From Lachnospiraceae bacterium UBA7086 (lineage in GTDB: Bacteria; Bacillota; Clostridia; Lachnospirales; Lachnospiraceae), in contig DKZA01000043.1 of assembly GCA_002492525.1 (NCBI GenBank), forward strand, positions 22,930-86,929: 64,000 nt of DNA, read 5' to 3'. Positions 37,012 to 45,096 of this stretch are shown here, in pieces. The notes below the pieces were generated by a model, which was not told the DNA's origin, did not search any database, and saw nothing but the letters and a program-made list of their open reading frames with translations. Numbering within the stretch: the first letter of the stretch is position 1; each line of letters starts with the position of its first letter. The translations under genes and the position numbers were made by a program.

Positions 37012-37126
37012 GAATTTTCCCTCCTTTATTTGGTAAAATAAACCATAAATCCTTCTAAACATTATTTTTTCTTCTTTTATGGGCAATTTGTATACTTTTA
37101 AGACTTATGATTTATTTTGTATGTGC

Positions 37127-37135
37127 ATTATACCA
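37127..37135 (-). promoter_or_regulatory. Extended -10 promoter of second importer operon
   Basis: Minus-strand TGGTATAAT is an extended -10 element with no good -35 hexamer, which fits a promoter needing an activator such as the adjacent AraC-type regulator. Confidence 0.45.
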
Positions 37136-37171
37136 ATATTTTTGTTGATTATGTTTTCGTATTCAATCTAA

Positions 37172-37215
37172 AAAAGAGCAAATCTGACCATTTTGACAGT
37201 CATTTTTGCTCTTTT
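37172..37215 (-). terminator. Terminator behind the AraC gene
   Basis: AAAAGAGCAAA pairs with TTTGCTCTTTT, with an inner TGAC/GTCA stem; a run of T follows on the minus strand. Confidence 0.82.
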
Positions 37216-37245
37216 CCGATTTTATTCTCTTTTTTTATGTACAAA

Positions 37246-38189
37246 TTACCAACCTTTTTTGGCAGAGACTTTAAAGTTCATCAATTTGCCTTCATAATTC
37301 TCCCTGTTCTTCTTATACTGGTAAGGAGATGTGCCGACAATCCTGCGAAAATTCCTGTTAAATGTGGATACCGTAGGATAGCCTACTCGTTGCGCCACTT
37401 CTTCCATGGAATAGCGGCTTTTCTTAATCATCTCACAGGAATTCTGAATTCGTACCAGCGTCAGGTATTCCGCCGGCGCCATTCCCATATATTCCACAAA
37501 CAACCGGCGAAAATGCGTCTCGCTTAAGGAGCACTGTCTGGCAAGCATTGCTACACGAATCTCCTCCATATAATGTTTGTTCATATAATCCAGCGCATCT
37601 ATAATCTGATCCAGGCCGCTCCTGTGCGAACGTTTTTCCGGTTTTACCCCCCCCCAGGCTCAATATCGTTTCTCGCAACGATGATGAGAATCGATAGCAG
37701 TATACCCCGTAAAACCTCCCCCGAATAACTCTTACGATCACGGCACTCTTCCATCGCCATACGCACAAGAGAAACCAACTCTTCATTCTCACCTGCGTCA
37801 AGACATACCGCATCATGATTAATCCTGTCCATAAGCTTATGTACAAAAATACCATCCTCAGGATAGGCTGTGTTCAAAATAGCCTCAGGATCAAGGAATA
37901 GATACTCCCAGTAACTTAGGCTGCTCATCCAGCTATTCGTCACATGAGGAAAATTCTGAGGAATTACCGTAAGCGATCCCGGCGCATAAGAAACCGTTCT
38001 CTCATCAAGCACCATATGCCCAGTTCCTTCAAGACAGAATCCGATCTCCAAAAGATTATGGAAGTGAAGACTGCTCACATCATCCCCATAAGCACGGCGC
38101 CAGCTTTCACCCAAAAGTGCCAGTACCTGTTCTCCTTCCGGAACCTCATAATAACGGAATTCAATTTCCTGCTTTTTTCTTGCCGCCAT
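37246..38189 (-). pseudogene. AraC-family regulator split by frameshift at a G tract
   Basis: Read as one gene it would encode about 314 residues: an N-terminal cupin sensor domain (SSLHFHNLLEIGFCLEGTG, SYAPGSLTVIPQNFPH) and a C-terminal double helix-turn-helix (CSLSETHFRRLFVEYMGM, then VAQRVGYPTVSTFNRNFR). The cupin half (38189-37644) stops right after a run of nine G (37655-37647). The DNA-binding half continues in another frame, and ten (or seven) G would join the two. ATG at 38189 follows GGGGAAAGG and overlaps the LysM gene. It lies directly upstream of the second importer and lacZ, so it is the likely activator. Either phase-variable, recently inactivated, or a homopolymer sequencing error. 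Confidence 0.8.
37647..37655 (-). repeat. Homopolymeric G9 tract inside the AraC gene
   Basis: Nine consecutive G on the coding strand at the junction of sensor and DNA-binding domains. The reading frame is closed with nine and open with ten, the classic layout of a slipped-strand contingency locus. Confidence 0.9.
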
Positions 38190-39201
38190 TTACGCCTTTC
38201 CCCTCTTTCATCTGATCAAGAAGTGTTTCCTTGCTGCTCTTTTCTTTCTCTCTATATCCTGTAATCTCCTTCAATTTATCATCAAAATAACTGTCGATCC
38301 AAGCAATCGCATTGTAAGAGACAGGCCCCCAATCAACTGCAGGATAAATCTGCATGTTTTCATCATTCACATTACATGCTTTTCCCTCAGGCAGCAATTC
38401 CTCAAAGCTTGCCGTCACATATCTCACTTTATCCCTGATCTCACCCTCTGTACTAAATCCTACAAAATCAGCCTGCATATGATCGCTTTGCGTAAATCCT
38501 GCACTGACTTCTACCTCTATGCTGCCAACGGCATCATACTTGGATAAATCTATCGTATACACATAAGAATACAGACAGACATTCCTTCCATCCTCGGTCA
38601 AATAATGTTCAAATACCAGATCCCGTACCGTCTCCGCATATTCCTTTTCCGCATAATCTGAAACAGCCTTTTCCCAAATCCGATAATCCTCCGGTCCTTC
38701 CATAACATTTTCTTTTTCCCGAATCAGGCAGGCAATATTATACCCTTCTCCGCCTCCAGACAAAGTGCAGTTGGCACCGGTTTCCTGTCCATATAACATA
38801 CCTACGCTGCATCCCCGGGGCGTATCAAACTGATAGACCGATTCCCACTTGATCCCTATGGGTCCGCTCTGTTTCTCCAGATGCCAAGACCGGTTTACCG
38901 TTAAAATCTGACCGGGCCAAATCAAGTCAGGATCTGTAATCTGTTCTCTGTTGGCCTCATACAAATCCATATAGCGTCTGCCGTCTCCCCATAATTGTTC
39001 GGATATATTCCATAAGGAATCACCGGCAGCCACTTCATATATCTCTTTCTCCGCCGGAAGAAGCAGGTAATACTCTCCCAATTCCGGTTTTTCGTCTTTT
39101 AATGCAAAAGTTCCCTCCGCCTGTACGCAAAGCGGTATACTGCCTGAAAGCACCGCCGCTACTGCAAATATTCTTATCTCTTTTCTTCCCAATAATCCCA
39201 T
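38161..39201 (-). CDS. Exported LysM-domain protein
   Basis: 346 residues from the ATG at 39201 (a GTG at 39225 is the alternative). A signal sequence (IRIFAVAAVLSGSIPLCVQA) is followed by one LysM motif, YEVAAGDSLWNISEQLWGD to WPGQILTV, which binds peptidoglycan or chitin-like glycans. The remaining 240 residues form an unrecognised extracellular domain, rich in Tyr/Glu, with a charged Lys/Gly tail. It overlaps the membrane protein gene upstream and the AraC gene downstream (by 29 bases), so the three are one operon. A role as envelope sensor or wall-bound accessory is possible but not shown. Confidence 0.75.
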   Translation of the reverse strand: MGLLGRKEIRIFAVAAVLSGSIPLCVQAEGTFALKDEKPELGEYYLLLPAEKEIYEVAAGDSLWNISEQLWGDGRRYMDLYEANREQITDPDLIWPGQILTVNRSWHLEKQSGPIGIKWESVYQFDTPRGCSVGMLYGQETGANCTLSGGGEGYNIACLIREKENVMEGPEDYRIWEKAVSDYAEKEYAETVRDLVFEHYLTEDGRNVCLYSYVYTIDLSKYDAVGSIEVEVSAGFTQSDHMQADFVGFSTEGEIRDKVRYVTASFEELLPEGKACNVNDENMQIYPAVDWGPVSYNAIAWIDSYFDDKLKEITGYREKEKSSKETLLDQMKEGKGVNGGKKKAGN

Positions 39202-40190
39202 ACGCTTGCCTGATCCCCCAGCCACAAGTTATCTGCTTTTTCCATACACGGAAGCACCCGGCCGGTACTCTCCGACTTATCCAGTCTATCCCAGAATAAG
39301 GATTCTTTCTTGTAAGGCGCAATTTCTTCCGCTGTAAGTTCTGTATAAAAGGTGCTGTTGGACGGATCGCTGCCAGAAAGTGCCGCCACCTTAGGGTCCA
39401 GAGAAACACCAACCACAAAATTCCCCTCCTCTGTCACATAGAAAAAAGGAACAAAATCATAATATTTCTCCAGTTCTTTATCCGAACAGTTAAACCAGTC
39501 AATAAAGATATCCACATCTTCCGGGGCAATCATTTCTTCTCCCAGCTTTTCGTTAAATTTATCCACCCACAAGCCGGCAAATCCCTCATCCAGCCGCAGT
39601 ATATCTCCCAACGCATAACTTTCTCCGGTCAAAAGATCCACCGTTAAAGCCCTTTGTGTCATATAGACATACCAGACAGGACTGATCGGTGCATAAATTT
39701 CCTTATAGCTGACACTCATAAGATACTGACTGTGATATGTCACGTCGCACTGCACATCACTGCTGAAAATACTGTATTCCTCCTGCAGTTTCTGCACCTC
39801 ATCATTGGGCTTAAGATGCCAGTAGTTTACCCTGTCCATGGCTGTATCATAAAGTTTTGAATTGATCTGCTCCAACTGTTCAATCGGTTCCTCCCTGGTC
39901 CCTGCCAGTATCGGATATTCTACCGTCAATACATCCCAGTAAGGGTATTTATCGGAATACTCCACATAATACTGATTTTTTTGTACTGTATAATCATGAT
40001 ATCCTTTCGGCACTGTACTCACCAGATACGCTGCCACGCCGCCTGCTATAACCGCCAGGACAATCACTGCCGCAAGGACAAACAGCCATTTTCTTCCTAT
40101 TACTTTGCCTTTCTTTAAGACCTCTGTATCATCTGTTTTTATTTCTTCTTCCGCTGCATAACCATCATATCCCGTTTGTATTCCTTCCAT
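39174..40190 (-). CDS. Membrane-anchored DUF3298/RsiV-like extracellular protein
   Basis: 338 residues: acidic cytoplasmic tail (1-30), one membrane helix (WLFVLAAVIVLAVIAGGVAA, about 35-55), and a large outer domain. The outer part (YDVLTVEYPIL-like start, SDVQCDVTYHSQYLMSVSY, ALTVDLLTGESYALGDIL) resembles the DUF4163-DUF3298 pair found in RsiV and PdaC, which bind lysozyme or act on peptidoglycan. I see no catalytic signature. First gene of the DUF3298-LysM-AraC operon, which suggests envelope-linked sensing. Family assignment is by pattern only. Confidence 0.6.
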   Translation of the reverse strand: MEGIQTGYDGYAAEEEIKTDDTEVLKKGKVIGRKWLFVLAAVIVLAVIAGGVAAYLVSTVPKGYHDYTVQKNQYYVEYSDKYPYWDVLTVEYPILAGTREEPIEQLEQINSKLYDTAMDRVNYWHLKPNDEVQKLQEEYSIFSSDVQCDVTYHSQYLMSVSYKEIYAPISPVWYVYMTQRALTVDLLTGESYALGDILRLDEGFAGLWVDKFNEKLGEEMIAPEDVDIFIDWFNCSDKELEKYYDFVPFFYVTEEGNFVVGVSLDPKVAALSGSDPSNSTFYTELTAEEIAPYKKESLFWDRLDKSESTGRVLPCMEKADNLWLGDQASVWDYWEEKR

Positions 40191-40219
40191 AATAATATCT
40201 TTCCCTCAGCTTTCTTTTA

Positions 40220-40248
40220 TCATATCGTAAGTCACCGTTAAATACAAC
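40220..40248 (-). promoter_or_regulatory. Promoter of the DUF3298-LysM-AraC operon
   Basis: On the minus strand TTGTAT (40248-40243), 17 bases, TATGAT (40225-40220), about 30 bases before the first start codon. Confidence 0.6.
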
Positions 40249-40325
40249 ATGGTGTTCCGTTATTGCGCTCCTTCCTCCCCCTGATTCTGTTGTATCCTTC
40301 TCTCTTTTAAGAATACAGACAGCAT

Positions 40326-40369
40326 GCATCATAATATCATCATTTTTGCATCATAGTTGCATCATTTGT
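40326..40369. repeat. Four 11-bp direct repeats upstream of the LysM operon
   Basis: GCATCAT begins at 40326, 40348 and 40359 and TCATCAT at 40337, an exact 11-bp period (one helical turn). Phased heptamers like this are typical of OmpR/PhoB-type response-regulator sites. They lie about 80-120 bases upstream of the operon promoter and just behind the amt terminator. Confidence 0.6.
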
Positions 40370-40398
40370 CCCCAAAACAACATCTGTTTTCCCATATT

Positions 40399-40440
40399 AA
40401 AACGAATCCCCCGGCGGTGGAGCGCCGGAGGATCCGTTTT
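40399..40440 (-). terminator. Terminator of the amt-PII gene
   Basis: AAAACGGATCCTCCGGCG pairs with CGCCGGGGGATTCGTTTT around a 6-base loop, a very stable stem of about 18 bp with flanking A and T runs. Confidence 0.92.
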
Positions 40441-40477
40441 AGAATATATATACAAACTAAGGGATATAGGTAAACGC

Positions 40478-42247
40478 TTATTCAACGTCCTGCAATGCTG
40501 CAAAATCTTCCTCTCCTGTGCGGATCTTAACAACTTTATCCACATTGTAAACAAAGATTTTGCCGTCTCCGATGTGCCCTGTATAGAGCGCCTTCTTGGC
40601 TGCCTCCACGACATCTTCCACCGGAATCTTACTGACTACCACTTCCACCTTGACTTTCGGAAGAAGGGTGGCATCTATTTCAACACCGCGGTATCTGTCT
40701 CCTGCGCCCTTCTGGATGCCGCAACCCATTACCTGTGTCACTGTCATACCGGTCACGCCCAGATCATTCATAGCCTTACGGAGTTTATCGTATCTGGAAA
40801 GTTTTGCAATAATAGCCACCTTATAAATGCCTGTAGCGGAAGCAATCGGTACCTGTGCCACTTTGACTGCCGCATCTTTCAGTGCCGGGGAAGCATTATC
40901 ATACTCCTCCACACCCAGACTCGTATTCTCATTGACCTCCATGGACATGGTATTAGAAACATCCATGATGCTAAAGCCTGAATAAGCGGATGCCAGACCG
41001 TGCTCCTTGGAATCCAGACCCACAATCTCTTCCTCCTGTGAAACACGAAGGCCCACAACTGCCTTGATGATCATAAACACAATGGTGATGGTCACTGCCG
41101 TCCATGCCGCCACTGATACAAAGCCAATAAGCTGCAGACCGAGAAGCTCAAAGCCACCGCCATAGAACAGACCCACAATCTCCTTGCCGGAAGCATTGGC
41201 GATAGAATATCCCGGCGCCGTACTGGTGGCAAAGAAACCTACCGAAATCGTTCCCCAGATACCGTTCATCATATGTACTGCCACCGCGCCCACAGGATCG
41301 TCCACGCGAAGTTTATAATCCAACAGCCAGACACCGAACACTACCAGAAGACCTGCCACCGCACCAATTACGATAGCGCCGAAAGCATCTGTCACATCAC
41401 AAGGGGCCGTGATAGCTACCAGACCTGCAAGAGATGCATTTAAGCACATGGAAACATCCGGTTTGCCATATTTAATCCATGTAAAAATCATACATACCAC
41501 AGTTGCTACCGCAGGAGCAATCGTTGTTGTTACGAAAATGGAACCCAGCTGCTCCACACTGGTCGCCGCAGCACCGTTAAAACCATACCAGCCAAGCCAG
41601 AGGATAAACACCCCCAAGGCTCCGATCGGAAGATTATGTCCCGGGAAGGCATTGACCTTAACAATCTTGCCGTTTTTGTCCTTATTAAACTTACCGATAC
41701 GAGGACCTAAGATCTTAGCGCCCACCAAAGCGGAGATACCGCCTACCATATGAATGGCGCAGGATCCTGCAAAATCATGAAATCCAATCTGTGCAAGCCA
41801 GCCGCCGCCCCAGATCCAGTGCGCTTCAATCGGATAAATCAAAGCCGAAATCACTGCGGAATATATACAGTAGCTTAAAAACTTTGTTCTCTCCGCCATA
41901 GCACCGGATACAATGGTAGCCGTGGTCGCACAGAACACTAAATTAAATACAAAGTTTGACCAGTCAAAACTTTCATATGCCGTAAAGATATCAAATCCCG
42001 GCTTGCCGATCAGTCCCATCATGTCCTCTCCCAGCAAAAGACTGAAACCGATCAGAATAAATACTACCGTTCCGATACAGAAATCCATCAGATTCTTCAT
42101 AATGATATTGCCGGCGTTCTTGGCTCTTGTAAAACCTGTCTCCACCATAGCAAATCCCGCCTGCATCCAGAACACCAACGCTGCGCCGATCAAAAACCAG
42201 ACACCAAATATCTGCCCGTTCATGGCCTCCATAATCTCATTTGTCAT
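40478..42247 (-). CDS. amt: Ammonium transporter fused to a PII signalling domain
   Basis: 589 residues. Residues 1-430 are an Amt channel with about eleven membrane helices, the Amt signature region (HWIWGGGWLAQIGFHDFAG) and the pore histidines. A linker of about 40 residues leads to a complete C-terminal GlnB/GlnK domain (from about residue 473: YKVAIIAKLSRYDKLRKAM, T-loop GCGIQKGAGDRYRG keeping the modifiable Tyr, then KVKVEVVVSK and GDGKIFVYNV). Normally GlnK is a separate protein that plugs Amt at high nitrogen; here the plug is tethered. AGGAGGG precedes the ATG. No glnA or glnK is adjacent. Confidence 0.93.
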   Translation of the reverse strand: MTNEIMEAMNGQIFGVWFLIGAALVFWMQAGFAMVETGFTRAKNAGNIIMKNLMDFCIGTVVFILIGFSLLLGEDMMGLIGKPGFDIFTAYESFDWSNFVFNLVFCATTATIVSGAMAERTKFLSYCIYSAVISALIYPIEAHWIWGGGWLAQIGFHDFAGSCAIHMVGGISALVGAKILGPRIGKFNKDKNGKIVKVNAFPGHNLPIGALGVFILWLGWYGFNGAAATSVEQLGSIFVTTTIAPAVATVVCMIFTWIKYGKPDVSMCLNASLAGLVAITAPCDVTDAFGAIVIGAVAGLLVVFGVWLLDYKLRVDDPVGAVAVHMMNGIWGTISVGFFATSTAPGYSIANASGKEIVGLFYGGGFELLGLQLIGFVSVAAWTAVTITIVFMIIKAVVGLRVSQEEEIVGLDSKEHGLASAYSGFSIMDVSNTMSMEVNENTSLGVEEYDNASPALKDAAVKVAQVPIASATGIYKVAIIAKLSRYDKLRKAMNDLGVTGMTVTQVMGCGIQKGAGDRYRGVEIDATLLPKVKVEVVVSKIPVEDVVEAAKKALYTGHIGDGKIFVYNVDKVVKIRTGEEDFAALQDVE

Positions 42248-42268
42248 AATAGTCCCTCCTCATTGTTG

Positions 42269-42335
42269 TTTCGTGCAGCAGCAGACCTGGAGCGCTCCAT
42301 TTCTCCTTTCCTGCCGGCTCTGTTTCTGCACGAAA
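42269..42335 (-). promoter_or_regulatory. Structured 5' leader of amt
   Basis: TTTCGTGCAG (42335-42326) pairs perfectly with CTGCACGAAA (42278-42269), enclosing about 47 bases that contain a self-complementary TGGAGCGCTCCA. The helix closes just ahead of the amt Shine-Dalgarno and starts inside the T tract of the preceding terminator. Confidence 0.55.
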
Positions 42336-42366
42336 AAAGCGCCTTGAGTTTCCTCAAAGCGCCTTT
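42333..42366 (-). terminator. Attenuator-like terminator in the amt leader
   Basis: On the minus strand AGGCGCTTTGAG pairs with CTCAAGGCGCT around a GAAA loop and is followed by six T. It lies after the consensus promoter at 42410-42382, so transcripts starting there would end after about 40 bases unless read-through occurs. It also closes the EamA message. Confidence 0.8.
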
Positions 42367-42381
42367 GCTTTTATGTGTTGC

Positions 42382-42410
42382 ATTGTAGCACCATCGTTTT
42401 GTGGTGTCAA
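42382..42410 (-). promoter_or_regulatory. Promoter between EamA and amt
   Basis: TTGACA (42410-42405), 17 bases, TACAAT (42387-42382) on the minus strand, a near-consensus promoter only about 10 bases ahead of the terminator hairpin. Confidence 0.8.
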
Positions 42411-42429
42411 GCATAAATTTGATGATTTG

Positions 42430-43368
42430 TCAGAATTTTTTATTTCTCTTCTGCCATTCCCCGGGATTTATCTGGGCAAACAACACTGCCGCAAACACCA
42501 GAATACACCCCAGAATTTCCCGTCCGATCATGGTCTCATGTAAAATCAGCATCCCCGCCAGTACGGAGAATACCGATTCCAGACTCATCAACAAAGAAGC
42601 GATCGAAGGGTTAATCCCGTTCTGCCCGATAATCTGTAACGTATAGCCCACACCGCAGGACATGACGCCTGCATACAAGATCGGAATCCACACTTCCCAA
42701 CTTGTAAACATCTGTGCCCATCCCTGTATGCCCCCCGGCGCGTGTAAAATCTCCACTCCTATCATGGGCACAAGTCCCAATATCCCGCAGACCAAAAACT
42801 GAATACAGGACATGCGCACGCCGTCCACTAACGGAGAGAAGTGATCTATCACCATGATATGCACAGAAAAACAGACTGCACACAACAGCACCAGAACGTC
42901 ACTGACATAAAAGGAAAAACCTTCCGTCAGGCATAAAAAATAAAGTCCCACAACCGCTGCCAGAATACTTATCCAGACATTCCAGCGGCATTTTTTACCC
43001 AGAAATATCCCCAGTACCGGCACCAACAGAATATAACACGCCGTCAAAAAACCCGCCTTACCTGCGGTGGTGCCATAATACATTCCCATCTGCTGAAACG
43101 TACTGGCTACAAAAAGCACTGCTCCGCACAAAATCCCTCCCATCCACAGTCTGCGTCTGTCCTGTGGTGTCTTGGGCTTATGCCCTGCCGTATGACCGTC
43201 CAAAAGGCGAATGACCGGCAAAAGTACCGCCGCCCCCATCAAAGAGCGGATACAGTTAAACGTATATGGTCCCGCGGCAGCGCCCCCTTGTCTTTGCGCC
43301 ACAAAGGCAACACCCCAGACAAGGGCTGTCAGAATAAGGCAGAGAGAGTTTCGGAATTCTTTTGTCAT
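42430..43368 (-). CDS. EamA/DMT-family transporter
   Basis: 312-residue membrane protein with ten predicted helices in two EamA repeats (VWGVAFVAQRQGG, then FNCIRSLMGAAVLLP in repeat 1; MSCGVGYTLQIIGQ and IASLLMSLESVFSVLAG in repeat 2). The family exports metabolites or amino acids; substrate unknown. AAGGA lies 8 bases before the ATG. It is transcribed away from the RsbU-like phosphatase gene and towards amt. Confidence 0.9.
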   Translation of the reverse strand: MTKEFRNSLCLILTALVWGVAFVAQRQGGAAAGPYTFNCIRSLMGAAVLLPVIRLLDGHTAGHKPKTPQDRRRLWMGGILCGAVLFVASTFQQMGMYYGTTAGKAGFLTACYILLVPVLGIFLGKKCRWNVWISILAAVVGLYFLCLTEGFSFYVSDVLVLLCAVCFSVHIMVIDHFSPLVDGVRMSCIQFLVCGILGLVPMIGVEILHAPGGIQGWAQMFTSWEVWIPILYAGVMSCGVGYTLQIIGQNGINPSIASLLMSLESVFSVLAGMLILHETMIGREILGCILVFAAVLFAQINPGEWQKRNKKF

Positions 43369-43410
43369 AAATATAATCCTTCCTGTCCGGATAATTGACT
43401 GCGATTATTT

Positions 43411-43439
43411 ATTATAGACATTTAGGTATTACTTGTAAA
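43411..43439 (-). promoter_or_regulatory. Promoter of the EamA gene
   Basis: Minus-strand TTTACA (43439-43434), 17 bases, TATAAT (43416-43411). The 21-bp repeat array starts about 20 bases upstream of its -35 box. Confidence 0.8.
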
Positions 43440-43459
43440 GCGCAGTATATATAAATATT

Positions 43460-43522
43460 GGTATCATTCGCACTTTTCATGGTACAGATTGTACTTTTAG
43501 GGGTATCCTTTGCAAACCCGTC
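43460..43522. repeat. Three 21-bp direct repeats (motif GGTAYMNWTYGYA)
   Basis: Units begin exactly at 43460, 43481 and 43502: GGTATCATTCGCA, GGTACAGATTGTA, GGTATCCTTTGCA, the first two followed by CTTTT. The 21-bp period (two helical turns) places all copies on one DNA face. Located between the divergent EamA and phosphatase genes; the same motif recurs at 48613-48654. Confidence 0.72.
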
Positions 43523-43537
43523 CTATTATCTATATGA

Positions 43538-43543
43538 TATAAT
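43538..43543 (+). promoter_or_regulatory. Candidate extended -10 for the phosphatase gene
   Basis: TGATATAAT (43535-43543) is an extended -10 box without a -35 match at normal spacing, just downstream of the 21-bp repeats. It would give a leader of about 125 bases. Confidence 0.45.
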
Positions 43544-43594
43544 GAGCGTTAGTGAGGAGAGTATGCTTGCATATTCGACGAACGGCGAATGACG

Positions 43595-43647
43595 ATCATG
43601 AATCTCTGATTCATGATATAATAGACGCAGGTTATTGAGCCTGCGTC
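43595..43647 (+). promoter_or_regulatory. Tandem hairpins in the phosphatase leader
   Basis: ATCATGAATC-TCT-GATTCATGAT (43595-43617) is a perfect 10-bp stem, and GACGCAGG-N8-CCTGCGTC (43624-43647) a perfect 8-bp stem. A smaller ATTCG/CGAAT stem lies before them. No T tract follows, so they are not simple terminators. Confidence 0.55.
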
Positions 43648-43673
43648 ACAAGAAATACTAACAGTGAGGTACT

Positions 43674-45095
43674 ATGGTGAAAAAGAATATGGATAAAAAA
43701 AATGACAATATAGATAGAGATTCAGAATGGAAAGCACTTTTAGAAAACGAAGCCGAAGCCAATCAATATGCAGCCAAATGCCTTGCCGTCTGTGCCGGTG
43801 TGGGCGCATTGGCATGGTTGTTTAACCTTCTGGGGATTTTTATTATTCCGGCTAAGATCATGAACATCGGTATGCCTTTTACAATCCTGTTTTTTCTGCT
43901 GCCGGCCCTGCTATGCAAATTAACAGGCGGTACCCCTCTTTGGCTAAAATACGTCATCGTCATCTGCGGCATTATCAGCATTTTCATCTTGTCCAGCGCT
44001 ATGCCCAAACACGGCGTTCTGGCCTGGGCGGTGCCACTCGCATTAAGCTGCCATTATTATTCCAAAAAACTGACCAAGCTGACTCTGATATCCTCATGGG
44101 TACTTTTTTCCGCCTCTATTTATCTTGGCATGTACATAGGAGAGGGGGATTTGAATCTGCTGGTGACAGAGCCTGTCATAGAAAACCGGGTCATTACAGG
44201 CAAAATGCTGTATGAGGCATCTCTTTTCTTTGTGTTCCCACGGGCTCTGATCCTTCTTGGTCTTTCTTCTATCTGCACCACGGTAGCCGGACGAACCAGA
44301 CGTCTGTTAGAAAAGCAGATTAAGGACAGTGAAGAAAGACAGCGCATCTCTACGGAACTGGACGTGGCCACAAGAATCCAGGCAGATATGCTGCCCTGTA
44401 TTTTCCCCGCTTTCCCGGATCGGCCGGAATTTGATATCTATGCATCCATGAATCCCGCCAAGGAAGTGGGCGGTGATTTCTATGATTTCTTTATGGTAGA
44501 TGAAACCCATCTTGCCCTTGTAATCGCCGATGTGTCCGGCAAAGGCGTCCCTGCCGCACTCTTTATGGTAATCGGTAAGACGCTGATCAAAGATCATACA
44601 AAGCCAAATGTGGATTTGGGGGATGTGTTCTCAGAAGTGAACGATCTGCTGTGTGAATCCAACAACGAAGGATTATTTATTACCGCCTTTGAAGGGATTC
44701 TCAATCTTGTGACCGGCGAATTCCGTTTTGTCAATGCGGGACATGAATTGCCTTTTATTGCCAAATCAGGCGGCACCTATGAACCCCATAAGCTTCGCGC
44801 CGGATTTGTGCTTGCCGGTATGGAAAACACGAAATATCAAAGCGGCAGCATCCAGCTTTCACCGGGAGATAAAATTTTCCAGTATACGGACGGTGTGACG
44901 GAAGCCACAAATAAAGACCACGAACTTTACGGCATGAAACGCCTGGCAGATATCCTTGCGCAAAATACTGACAAAAAACCTGCGGAACTTCTCCCTGCCA
45001 TAAAGGCAGATATTGATGCCTTTGTCGGAGAAGCGCCGCAGTTCGATGATATCACAATGCTCTGTGTGGAATATCTACATACAATGGATGCCTGA
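43674..45095 (+). CDS. Membrane PP2C (RsbU/SpoIIE-type) serine phosphatase
   Basis: 473 residues. About six membrane helices lie between residues 35 and 215; a short coiled linker (LLEKQIKDSEERQRISTELD) leads into an RsbU-like PP2C domain (about 235-470) with the metal-binding GGDFYDFF, ADVSGKGVPAALFM and the final FDDITMLCVEY. It should dephosphorylate an STAS anti-sigma-factor antagonist, most likely the one at 48218-48520, in response to a membrane or periplasmic cue. GTGAGG precedes the ATG. Its stop codon is one base away from that of the convergent receiver gene. Confidence 0.88.
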   Translation: MVKKNMDKKNDNIDRDSEWKALLENEAEANQYAAKCLAVCAGVGALAWLFNLLGIFIIPAKIMNIGMPFTILFFLLPALLCKLTGGTPLWLKYVIVICGIISIFILSSAMPKHGVLAWAVPLALSCHYYSKKLTKLTLISSWVLFSASIYLGMYIGEGDLNLLVTEPVIENRVITGKMLYEASLFFVFPRALILLGLSSICTTVAGRTRRLLEKQIKDSEERQRISTELDVATRIQADMLPCIFPAFPDRPEFDIYASMNPAKEVGGDFYDFFMVDETHLALVIADVSGKGVPAALFMVIGKTLIKDHTKPNVDLGDVFSEVNDLLCESNNEGLFITAFEGILNLVTGEFRFVNAGHELPFIAKSGGTYEPHKLRAGFVLAGMENTKYQSGSIQLSPGDKIFQYTDGVTEATNKDHELYGMKRLADILAQNTDKKPAELLPAIKADIDAFVGEAPQFDDITMLCVEYLHTMDA

Positions 45096-45096
45096 A

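Noticed and set aside
40326..40369. Phased heptamers as a CRISPR-like array
   Set aside because: Units are 11 bp with no spacers and no cas genes; no CRISPR array was seen anywhere in the window.
42269..42410. Glutamine riboswitch or ANTAR target in the amt leader
   Set aside because: The short paired hexaloop hairpins and other hallmark nucleotides were not found; kept only as an unassigned structured leader.
43497..43507. GGGTAT near GTTT-like bases as a sigma-B promoter, tempting because of the RsbU/V/W genes
   Set aside because: No GTTT element at the required 12-15 base spacing at either array; the GGTAT is part of the 21-bp repeat motif.
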